From contig JAFMOC010000104.1 in assembly GCA_019802505.1 (NCBI GenBank), positions 124,001 through 188,000 of the forward strand: DNA of 64,000 nt, written 5' to 3'. A program made the translations under genes and the position numbers. Below, one piece after another: positions 45,519 to 55,744 of the stretch; position 1 is the first letter of the stretch, and each line of letters begins with the position of its first letter. Under the pieces are notes generated by a model that worked only from the letters and a program-made list of their open reading frames with translations, was not told the DNA's origin and ran no database searches. The stretch is from Corydoras sp. C115. Its lineage: Eukaryota > Chordata > Actinopteri > Siluriformes > Callichthyidae.

Positions 45519-47883
45519 ATGAGATGGACGATGCTTTCCAGCACAGCGCTTCTGTTCATCCTCTTTCATGCTGTTCATGGAGATTTCACTTACACGATCT
45601 CTGAAGAAACGAAGCGCCATCATGTTTTCGGAAATATTGCAAAGGATCTTGGACTGAACGCTTTACAGTTATCTGCACGTAACGCCAGAATAAACCCGGA
45701 GTTCAGCGGGAAAAGGTACATTAATTTAAATCCTGGAGGAGATTTGATCGTAGAGGAGAGAATCGACAGAGAGATTCTTTGTGGATCAAAAATCAACTGC
45801 GTTTTGAATTATGAGCTCGTTTTAGCAAATCCTCTTGAGGTTCATCGCATTTCTGTAAACATTGAGGATATTAATGACAATGCTCCAAAATTCCTCAAAA
45901 ATCGGATTATCTTTGAAATCAGCGAGTCGGCTGTTAAAGGACAGCGTTTACGTTTGGATGCAGCTCAGGACTTAGACATCGGTACCAATGGAATACAGGA
46001 CTATTCACTAGAGAGGAACGATCACTTTATTTTGTCTGTAAAAGGAAATAATGCAAAAGGTAAATATGCAGAGCTGATTCTGGAGAAGGAGCTGGATCGA
46101 GAACAACAGAACAATATTGATTTAATTCTGACTGCATTCGATGGTGGATCTCCTCAGAGATCAGGAACTGCTGTTATACACATCACTGTACTGGATGCTA
46201 ACGACAATGTTCCAGTTTTCAGTCAGTCTGTATATAATGTGGTTCTGGTTGAAAACACACCACCAGGTACAGAAGTCGTTACTGTGAGAGCATCAGATGC
46301 TGATGAGGGACCAAACGGAGCAGTTTCATATGAATTCAATGCAGCAAATTTGTTTACAATCGATGAATTAACTGGACAAATAAAAGTGAGTGGAAACATC
46401 GACTATGAGAAAGAAAAGCATTATGAAATTAGAAGTTCAAGCCAAAGATGCATTAGGATTAGCATCAACTGCAAATATTATTATAGATATCACTGATATT
46501 AATGATAACGCCCCTAAAATTGTGATTACATCGCTGAACAATCCCATACCAGAGGATATTACTGTTGGCTCTGAAGTAGCCATTATTAATGTTCAAGATA
46601 AAGATTCTGGAGTCAATCGGCAAATCCACTGCTCAATTCAGGGAACTGCACCTTTCAAACTGAAACCATCCATCACAAACTATTTCTCTCTAGTTACTAC
46701 AAACCCACTGGATCGAGAAAGTGCTTCATCTTACAATATAACTATCACTGCAACAGATGGAGGTTCTCCACCACTCTCCACCTCGAAGATCATTCAGTTA
46801 TCTGTCTCTGATGTGAACGATAATGCACCTGATTTTAAAGAACAATCATACAGTGTCTTTGTTAAAGAAAACAACAAGCTTGGTAACTCGGTTTGTTCAG
46901 TTACTGCCACTGATCCAGACTGGAAGCAGAACGGCACCGTATTGTATTCACTGCTACAAAATGACGTTAATGGCTTCCAGGTATCATCCCTCCTGAACAT
47001 TAATCCAGACACTGGTCTGATAACTGCAAGCAGAACCTTTGATTATGAAAAGTTACGGAGCTTTAAAGTTCAGGTTCTTGCCCGAGATAACGGTTCCCCC
47101 CCACTCAGCAGCAACGTTACTGTAAATGTGTTTATCACAGATGAGAATGACAATTCTCCCCAAATTTTATACCCTGCTCCAGATGAAAAGTTGTTAATGA
47201 CTGAAATGGTTCCTAAAGCTGCTCTTTCTGGATCTCTGGTCTCCAAAGTCATCGCTGTGGATGCTGACTCTGGACAGAATTCATGGCTCTCATATCAGAT
47301 TGTAAAATCTACAGATGCAGGACTTTTTACAATCGGACTCCACAGTGGAGAGATCAGGGCACTTCGAGACATTACCGAATCTGACAGCACCAGACAGAAC
47401 CTCGTTATTTCAGTTAAAGATAACGGACAGCCCCCTCTGTCTGTCACCTGTTCCATATATTTACTCATTTCTGATAATCTCGCTGAAATTCCTGAACTGA
47501 AAGATATTACACACGAGGACAGCAACTCCAAACTGACCTTCTATTTGATCATTGCTCTAGTTTCAGTGTCCACCTTCTTCCTGACTTTCATTATTTTGAT
47601 CCTCGCTGTGAGATTTTGCTACAGAAGAAAACCCAGATTGTTGTTTGATGGAGCCGTGGCCATTCCCAGTGCATATCTCCCTCCAAACTATGCAGAGGTA
47701 GAGGGAGTGGGAACTATGCGTAGTTCTTACAATTATGATGGGTATCTAACAACAGGATCAAGAACCAGTGACTTTAAGTTTGTAACATCTTACAATGACA
47801 GCACAATGACTGCTAAAGAATCATGGAGAGAGAACGCAGAGTCCAATACAATCAGTCTTTTAGATTCCAGCAATACCCTCGAG
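45519..47883 (+). pseudogene. pcdhg: Variable exon v7, broken by a one-base insertion
   Basis: The signal peptide MRWTMLSSTALLFILFHAVHG and EC1 start are identical to v8. The frame is normal to EC3, where v6 has GAAATTGGAGTTCAAGCC and v7 has GAAATTAGAAGTTCAAGCC, one base more (near 46,431). A TGA follows at 46,494-46,496 after 325 residues. Removing that base restores a frame running to the donor GAG|GTAAGA, giving 788 codons, exactly v6 minus a five-residue in-frame deletion in EC3 (SRISDNALHLF became NAANLF). From EC4 on it is nearly identical to v5, v6 and v8. As written it lacks a membrane helix. Young pseudogene, allele or sequence error remain possible. Confidence 0.85.
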
Positions 47884-48008
47884 GTAAGAAAGGCATTCTA
47901 TATTCTAAATAAACTGCAAACATCGATGGCCATTTTATATATATGAACATTTTACCTTTTCATGAAATTACCTTTTGTTTATTTTATAATTCACGTGATT
48001 AAAATTGG

Positions 48009-48363
48009 GGTCGGCATGGTGGCTTAGTGGTTAGCACGTTTGCCTCTCAGCACTAGGGATTCCCGGTTCAAATCCCCATCTGGGTGGAGTTTCCATGTTC
48101 TCCCCGTGTCAACGTGGGTTTCCTCTGGGTTCTCCGGTTTCCTCACACAGTCCAAAAACATGGATCAATTCAATTGATTTATCCAAATTTCCCCATGTAG
48201 AGTGTGTTTGTGTGCGTGTCTGTGTGTGTGAGTTTGTGCCCAGCGATAGATTGGCGTCCTATACTGGGTGTATCTGCCCAACACCTGAAACGTTCTCCCC
48301 TGGATGGGCATGGGGAACCCCCCACGACCCTAATATAGTATAAAGCGAAAGATAATGAATAAA
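48009..48363 (+). mobile_element. tRNA-derived SINE, full-length, plus strand
   Basis: Head GGCATGGTGGCTTAGTGGTT, B-box GGTTCAAATCC, (GAAT)n tail. Flanked by an 11-bp duplication GATTAAAATTG (47,998-48,008 and about 48,373-48,383). One of only a few SINEs in the gamma array. Confidence 0.88.
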
Positions 48364-49325
48364 TGAATGAATGATTAAAATTGATTAATTGTCTTTGAAA
48401 AATGCTTGAAGAAGGTGAGGTGTTTAGTTCAATAATGTACTTTGTGACATTTTAATACACATCGTTCCAACACATTTCAATATGTAATTTATTAATCAGA
48501 TAAAATATTAGCATCATGTCCTTAAAATATTTTTTAGATCTCGGCATTTTAAAATCGTGCTTTAAAACCTTTCAGCTGAAGTTTATTTTAATTAAAATTT
48601 ATTTATACATTGCTTGTGGTAAATTGCTCTTATAATGTTTTACCGACATGATTAGGAGATTAAAAGTTGCACTTAATATTTGTTAAAACACTTCAAATAG
48701 AATAAAACAGCTTATGAAAGCTCGTTTGTATCTGATTAAAATTTCAATGTTCTTTAATTGTACATGACTAGAGGACTTTTTTTGTCACGCTTCGTGTTCA
48801 GCTGTGTGCACAGTGTTGATGCTGTTTGGCTCAGATACTCCAGCAGGTGTTTAAGACTCTGAGGGATTGGTTTTTATAATCATTTGCTGGTATCGTTAAT
48901 GAGTAAAGTCCATCTACATATATCTTTGTGCTTTATACTATGTATGCTAATGACTGGTTTATCATATGCTGCTTTTGCTGTCATCACGTCATAATAGTAT
49001 AGATCACAATAATAAACACTTCATATCTCAAAGGATACCGAATACGATCTTGAAGGTCAATGTAAATTCATATTTCGTTTGATTTCAGATAGTATTTTAA
49101 TTGTTGGACTGTTGGTTTGTTGCTCTATAGACAAGTATTTTGATCTGTTGACTTTCTCTTTCATTTAACATAATTGACTCTTTGAATAATCCATTACTGT
49201 AACCTGTTGCATTAAAAGGACAATACGTAGCCTACTGGTGTTTTTGATCGGATAGAAAAAAGTGTATTAGAACACAAATAAGTTCGGTTTCTTTTGTGGA
49301 ACAGGCTGCATGATAGTATGAGCTA

Positions 49326-49465
49326 CAATGAATTTTTAAACGGCAAAGAGAGAAAAGAGTGAACTCTCCACGGTTGTTGTGCATAGACGTAACCCCCCTT
49401 ACGTCTATGCACAACAACCGTGGAGAGTTCACTCTTTTCTCTCTTTGCCGTTTAAAAATTCATTG
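49326..49465. repeat. Perfect 67-bp inverted repeat with a C6 loop
   Basis: Positions 49,326-49,392 are the exact reverse complement of 49,399-49,465, separated by CCCCCC. The left arm is the native spacer sequence (compare 50,941-51,010 before v8) and holds the NRSE-like TGAACTCTCCACGGTTGTTG at 49,360-49,380. The right arm is an inverted copy. Perfect identity means it is very young or a cloning/assembly artefact. Confidence 0.95.
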
Positions 49466-49770
49466 TTATCATATGCTGCTTTTTAAAAAACGTGCATATG
49501 CACTTGCTTAAGACGTGTAATACTGGGTCACGTGGTGCGGGTGGCTGTATTGATTTTTAGAATATCAGTAGTTTACTTGCAGGAGCAAGGAGGTGAGTGG
49601 GTGACGGGGGAAGCCTACATTTTACTGACCGCTTGTAAGTTTCGCAGATTGCTTGATGCTAAATGCTTTCTATTGACTGATGTTAATGCTTGAATATGTT
49701 ATGCACTTTTGATATGAAAATAAAGTAACATTAATTCAAACTAAAGTCATTATTGAAGGAATGCGAGTCG
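49466..49770. other. Foreign 305-bp segment replacing an exon
   Basis: Not similar to any other part of the window. It has an AATAAA at 49,719-49,724 and splice-like TTGCAG...GGTGAGT at 49,576-49,596. It could be a solo LTR, a retrocopy 3' end or filler DNA; I cannot identify it. Confidence 0.5.
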
Positions 49771-49771
49771 G

Positions 49772-49790
49772 GCAATACCCTCGAGGTAAG
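49772..49790 (+). pseudogene. Orphan 3' end of a deleted variable exon
   Basis: GCAATACCCTCGAG|GTAAG is identical to the last 14 exon bases and donor of v5 and v6 (44,033-44,051), and the following intron (AAAGGAATTTTACATTCTAA) also matches theirs. The exon body is gone. Confidence 0.9.
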
Positions 49791-50989
49791 AAAGGAATTT
49801 TACATTCTAAGATAAGCTACAAAAATTAAACCTTTTCATGTAATAACCTTTTTTTTTGTTTTATATTCCACATGATTAAACTTGATATATAATCTATGAA
49901 AAATACTGAAAGTAAATGAGTTGTTTCATTTGGTATTGTACTTCGGGTAGATTTAATACACGTCATTGCTAAACATTTCAATATGTAATTTAATTTTGAG
50001 ATATTTTATTACTTATTAACATTCTGACTCTAAAAATGTGTTTTAAATCTGTGCATTTTGATTTAGTTCTATAAAACCTTTCCACTAAAGTATATTTTTT
50101 ATAAAACCTTTTCTATGCATTGCTTGTGGTAACTGACTCTTCTTAAACATTTTTGCCAATATGATGAGGAGTTTAAATACTGAACTGCAGTATTTGTTAG
50201 AAATTTCAAATAGAAATAAATACCTTGTAAACTCTCATGTTTATCTAATTAAAATATAAATGTTATTTAAGCGTACGAGATGATTTTTAACCCTTTACTC
50301 ACGCGTCATGTTCATCTTTATGGCAGCTGTATGGCTCAGATACATCAGCAGGTGTTACCGATGCTGAGGGAATGCATCTCAATAATTTTTGGGGATTGTT
50401 GATGATAAAAGTCTATCTGCTTACATATTTATGTTTGGTGCTACAAATGCTAATGACTGGTTCACTTTCTGCTTCATTTGTTGTCATCGCGTCATAATAA
50501 TACAGATTGCTAAAAGAACACTGCATATCTCACTTTAAACTAACTTACTGCCTTCCTGTATTTATACACTTGTGTAGCATGACCATAACACCTTTTTTTC
50601 TTTACTTTCTTTTCAGTCCGTGGTGTATTACATACAAGCTGTAGATATTTTTAAATAATAATTGATCTTGAAGTATAATGTCAAGATTTAATATTTTGTT
50701 TGATTCCAGTTAGTATTTGAAATGGTTTAACTGGTGTTTTGTTGTTAGATATACAAGTTTTCTGATCAGCTGACTTTCTCTCCATTTTAACATGAATGAC
50801 TCGTTGAATGATCACTTATTGTAACCTGTCACTTAAAATGAAAAATTGTAGACCACTGGTGTTTTTTAATTTGGAAAGAAAAAGCGTTTTTAAACACACA
50901 TAACTTTAACATAATTTGTTAGACAGGCTTCATGCAAGTATGAGCTACAGAGAAAAATTTGTCTAATAAATAGCAAAGTCATAGAAGAG

Positions 50990-51010
50990 TGAACTCTCCA
51001 TGGTGCTGAT
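50990..51010 (-). promoter_or_regulatory. NRSE-like site upstream of v8
   Basis: TGAACTCTCCATGGTGCTGA has a perfect GGTGCTGA half-site and a CTCTCC half matching the CTGTCC consensus but for one base. It is 195 bp upstream of the v8 promoter element. Confidence 0.55.
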
Positions 51011-51184
51011 CACAATGTTCTTTATAAAGCTATGTTTTTTTCTGATTTTGCTTAAATGTTTAGTTACAACAGTAAATTTGCAAAATATTCCGTTACTGAA
51101 GAAATAAATTTACCTAAAGTAGTTATGATGACATGATCCATAACTTGTTTGTTTGTTAGTTTGATGTGTAATACACAAATTAGA

Positions 51185-51206
51185 CTCAGAGTGTCGCTGT
51201 TCACCA
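51185..51206 (+). promoter_or_regulatory. Promoter element (CSE) of v8
   Basis: CAGAGTGTCGCTGTTCACCA, about 200 bp before the ATG. Confidence 0.9.
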
Positions 51207-51383
51207 TGACTTCCTTAAATAACACTGAATCATCGCCGCCCTTCGTGAAATAATCAGCTTCACTTGCGTTTTATGAAAGAAACCGTCAGACGAAAAAACG
51301 ATTCTGTCCGATAGAAGGTTGGTTATTTAATGTCTTTAACAGACTAAATAGATTCAAGTTAATTATTCAGTGACACTGCAAAT

Positions 51384-53774
51384 ATGAGATGGACGATGCT
51401 TTCCAGCACAGCGCTTCTGTTCATCCTCTTTCATGCTGTTCATGGAGATTTCACTTACACGATCTCTGAAGAAACGAAGCGCCATCATGTTTTCGGAAAT
51501 ATAGCAAAGGATCTCGGACTCGATGCTTCAACGTTATCTGGACGAAATGCGAGATTAAACCAGAAGAGCAGCGGGAAGAGGTACATTAATTTAAATCCTG
51601 GAGGAGATTTGATCGTAGAGGAGAGAATCGACAGAGAGATTCTTTGTGGATCAAAAATCAACTGCATTTTGAATTATGAGCTCGTTTTAGCAAATCCTCT
51701 TGAGGTTCATCACATTTCTGTAAAAATTGAGGATATTAATGACAATGCTCCGAAATTTATAAATGATCGGATTGTTTTTGAAATCAGCGAGTCTGCTGAT
51801 AATGGACAGCGTTTCCGTTTGGATGCAGCTCAGGACTTAGACATCGGCACCAATGGAATACACGATTATTCACTAGAGAGGAACGAACATTTTATTTTGT
51901 CTGTAAAAAATAACGATGTACAAGGTAAATACGCAGAGCTGATTCTGGAGAAAGAGCTGGATCGAGAACAACAGAACAATATTGATTTAATTCTGACTGC
52001 ATTCGATGGTGGATCTCCTCAGAGATCAGGAACTGCTGTTATACACATCACTGTACTGGATGCTAACGACAATGTTCCAGTTTTCAGTCAGTCTGTATAT
52101 AATGTGGTTCTGGTTGAAAACACACCACCAGGTACAGAAGTCGTTACTGTGAGAGCATCAGATGCTGATGAGGGACCAAACGGAGCAGTTTCATATGAAT
52201 TCATTGATATATCGCTTAATGCATTACATCTTTTTACTATCGACAAATCAACAGGACAAATAAAAGTTATTGGAAACATCGACTATGAGGAAGAAAAACA
52301 TTATGAAATTGGAGTTCAAGCCAAAGATGGTTTAGGATTAGCGTCAACTGCAAGTATTGTTATAGATATCACTGATATTAATGACAACGCTCCGATGATC
52401 GTTATTACCTCCATAAAATATCCCATACCAGAAGATATTACTGTTGGCTCTGAAGTAGCCATTATTAATGTTCAAGACAATGATGAATTTGTTAATCAGC
52501 AAATCCACTGCTCAATTCAGGGAACTGCACCTTTCAAACTGAAACCATCCATCACAAACTATTTCTCTCTAGTTACTACAAACCCACTGGATCGAGAAAG
52601 TGCTTCATCTTACAATATAACTATCACTGCAACAGATGGAGGTTCTCCACCACTCTCCACCTCGAAGATCATTCAGTTATCTGTCTCTGATGTGAACGAT
52701 AATGCACCTGATTTTAAAGAACAATCATACAGTGTCTTTGTTAAAGAAAACAACAAGCTTGGTACCTCGGTTTGTTCAGTTACTGCCACTGATCCAGACT
52801 GGAAGCAGAACGGCACAGTATTGTATTCACTGTTACAAAATGAAGTTAATGGTTTCCAGGTATCAACCCTCCTGAACATTAATCCAGACACTGGTCTAAT
52901 AACTGCAAGCAGAACTTTTGATTATGAAAAGTTACGGAGCTTTAAAGTTCAGGTTCTTGCCCGAGATAACGGTTCCCCCCCACTCAGCAGCAACGTTACT
53001 GTAAATGTGTTCATCACAGATGAGAATGACAATGCTCCCCAAATTTTATACCCTGCTCCAGATGAAAAGTTGTTAATGACTGAAATGGTTCCTAAAGCGG
53101 CTCTTTCTGGATCTCTGGTCTCCAAAGTCATCGCTGTGGATGCTGACTCTGGACAGAATTCATGGCTCTCATATCAGATTGTAAAATCTACAGATGCAGG
53201 ACTTTTTACAATCGGACTCCACAGTGGAGCGATCAGGGCACTTCGGGACATTACTGAATCTGACAGCACCAGACAGAACCTCGTTATTTCAGTTAAAGAT
53301 AACGGACAGCCCCCTCTTTCTGTCACCTGTTCCATATATTTACTCATTTCTGATAATCTCGCTGAAGTTCCTGAACTGAAAGATATTACACACGAGGACA
53401 GCAACTCCAAACTGACCTTCTATTTGATCATTGCTCTAGTTTCAGTGTCCACCTTCTTCCTGACTTTCATTATTTTGATCCTTGCTGTGAGATTTTGCTA
53501 CAGAAGAAAACCCAGATTGTTGTTTGATGGAGCCGTGGCCATTCCCAGTGCATATCTCCCTCCAAACTATGCAGAGGTAGAGGGAGTGGGAACTATGCGT
53601 AGTTCTTACAATTATGATGGGTATCTAACAACAGGATCAAGAACCAGTGACTTTAAGTTTGTAACATCTTACAGTGACAGCACAATGACTGCTAAGGACA
53701 CTTTAAACACAGACCAGAAGGATTTTTTTGGAACAAGTCTGATTACACTAAACAATACAGGATTTTCTGATGAG
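51384..53774 (+). CDS. pcdhg: Protocadherin-gamma-type variable exon v8
   Basis: The exon encodes 797 residues. Signal peptide MRWTMLSSTALLFILFHAVHG is identical to that of v7; EC1 has LCGSKINC. EC4 starts with its own NVQDNDEFVNQQIHC where v5-v7 have NVQDKDSGVNRQIHC. Most of EC4 through the membrane helix and stem (TTGSRTSDFKFVTSY) is almost identical to v5-v7. After the codons for MTAK (about 53,695) it switches to a different tail, DTLNTDQKDFFGTSLITLNN, resembling the end of v2. Donor GAG|GTAGGC. Intact, with a complete promoter element and NRSE. It is a mosaic of the v5-v7 subgroup body and a v2-class tail. Confidence 0.96.
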
Positions 53775-54337
53775 GTAGGCAAAAAAACTTTAAACTTATT
53801 CATAAAATAAATTCACTTTAAGAAATGCAAATTAAAGAAATACCATTGTTTCATTTTTGGCACATTTTCTTTTACTAAGTTTAATTCCCAATTATAAAAG
53901 CTTCATGCAATTGTTTATTTGAATTCAATTTAGATATGAAATTTTTTTTATTTTTATATATTTTTTTTACATTATCAAACTACTACAAAACAAATACACA
54001 GATGACAATTGCTGAAGTTCACGATAAGTTATATGTTCTCCATAAATCAAATAGTAATTCAGAATCAACACACCTAACATAAGATCCACATTCATTAATC
54101 AATTGTCAATACTAGGTTGTTAACAAACAATGAATACAAATGTAAAGATTATTTTACAAAGATTCATATTATTAGCTATCAACCAATTAAACTCTCTTAT
54201 GTAGCACTAAACCTTGATCTTGAACCTAAAAGATTGCAATCATCTTCTCCAGAAGACATTGTGGATTCTACTCCTTTATAAAATCACTAATGCACAGTGG
54301 CAGCAGAACATGTGGTACTTTATAGTGTAATAAAATG

Positions 54338-54341
<4 letters not shown>

Positions 54342-54406
<65 letters not shown>

Positions 54407-54408
54407 AT
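54342..54408. repeat. (TA)n microsatellite
   Basis: About 30 TA units, followed by a T-rich run and then a SINE. Confidence 0.9.
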
Positions 54409-54435
54409 TATTTTTTTATTTTATTTTTTTTTTCC

Positions 54436-54783
54436 ATTCGTTCATTATCTTCCGCTTTATCCTATATTAGGGTTTCCGAGGGTGGGTTCCCCATGCCCAT
54501 CCAGGGGAGAACGTTTCGGGCGCTGGGCAGATACACCCAGGACAGGGCACCAATCTATCGCTGGGCACACACTCACACACACAAACACACTCTACATGGG
54601 GCAATTTGGAGAACTCAATTGACTTGATCCATGTTTTTGGACTGTGGAAGGAAACCAGAGAATCCGGAGGAAACCCACGCCGACACAAGGAGAACATGGA
54701 AACTCCACCCAGATGGGGATTTAAACCGGGAATCCCTAGTGCTGAGAGGCGAACGTGCTAACCACTAAGCCACCGTGCCACCC
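54436..54783 (-). mobile_element. tRNA-derived SINE, full-length copy
   Basis: Minus-oriented complete copy from CCATTCGTTCATTATCTTCC to the head complement CTAAGCCACCGTGCCACC. It is inserted next to a (TA)n tract, so a target duplication cannot be told from the microsatellite. Confidence 0.88.
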
Positions 54784-55269
54784 ATATATATACCCATATA
54801 TCAAAATATATAATACATTGCAGTGGTATCTATATGTGCATTTGTCTGTTGAATTGTTGGTTTATTTATGTAGCTGGTTGTGTGTTTTTGCCATTTGCTA
54901 TTTTTTGGGGTACTTATTATTTAATTATATTAGAATAATTCAATTTGATATATTCAGTCAGTGTTAAAAAGTAATGATTGGCACAGATTCGTAGAACCAA
55001 ATAGCTCCTTGTAGCCCCACCTACCCTTACCCTACGTATAAAATTAATTTTGATGGGTGACTGGTAATGGAGTTTTTTACCGTGGTAAAAGGAAAAAAAT
55101 GTAAAAAAATACCTTAAATTTAATAAATGTTAAGCTGAGAAAGCAAGTAACTCGCGCGTCATTAACATCTCAGATCGTCCACGTCAACACTCTCTTTGTG
55201 ACAGTAGGCGTGCAGGTCATGCGATGACAGTGGAGTGAATTAATGAGAAAAATTTGCGTCGCTTTTTGC

Positions 55270-55485
55270 ATTAAATCAATTTACAATTAATCTTAGGTTC
55301 TCGATATACTGCGAAATAAAAAAATGACTTGAAGTGAAGGATTTTTGTATCTATTAGAAAAAAATAACATACGTGACTATGTATGTATTAATTTTTCTAA
55401 TAAAAATAAGAACTTTCACGTACACACCTTTGTTTTATTTCGCAGTTTATGACGAACCTAAGTTTAATCGCAAGTCGATTTATTT
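55270..55485. repeat. Imperfect long palindrome (MITE-like)
   Basis: Left arm CTTAGGTTCTCGATATACTG... pairs with right arm ...GCAGTTTATGACGAACCTAAG. ATTAAATCAA pairs with TCGATTTATT further out and TATTAGAAAA with TTTTTCTAATA further in. Arms are about 100 bp, roughly 75-80% complementary, centred near 55,378. It ends 60 bp before the v9 promoter element. Confidence 0.8.
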
Positions 55486-55544
55486 CAAGAAGGAACGGAG
55501 AGTAAATTCTTATATTCTGTAAATCTGCACTAATCACAATATAC

Positions 55545-55566
55545 TCAGAGTGTCGCTCTTCACTAG
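55545..55566 (+). promoter_or_regulatory. Promoter element (CSE) of v9
   Basis: CAGAGTGTCGCTCTTCACTA, about 190 bp before the ATG. Confidence 0.88.
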
Positions 55567-55744
55567 CGGTCAATATGCTGCTCTTATTCTCCACCCATCT
55601 TGAATATCAAAACGACCCTGATTTCTACGCTAACAACTCGTGTGAGACGACAGCTTATAAGTGAGAATTGTCTATACTATATACTAATCCAGAGGTTAAC
55701 GTCAGAAAAGGTGTGTCGTGAACATACCGATAATAGCAGCTAGG

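Larger units (their letters stand above)
47884..51184. other. v7-v8 interval with an erased variable exon
   Basis: A 3.3-kb stretch, about two normal intervals laid end to end. Order: intron start; SINE (48,009-48,363); spacer homologous to the other intervals; NRSE-like site in an inverted repeat (49,326-49,465); foreign sequence (49,466-49,770); orphan exon tail and donor (49,772-49,790); second spacer; NRSE (50,990); v8 promoter. Confidence 0.8.
53775..55544. other. v8-v9 interval
   Basis: No exon. It holds a (TA)n run (54,342-54,408), a full SINE (54,436-54,783) and a 215-bp imperfect palindrome (55,270-55,485). The segment 53,850-54,330 is AT-rich unique DNA. Confidence 0.8.

Noticed and set aside
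49232..49432. Open frame across the inverted repeat
   Set aside because: A by-product of the palindrome; no similarity to anything and it spans the C6 loop.
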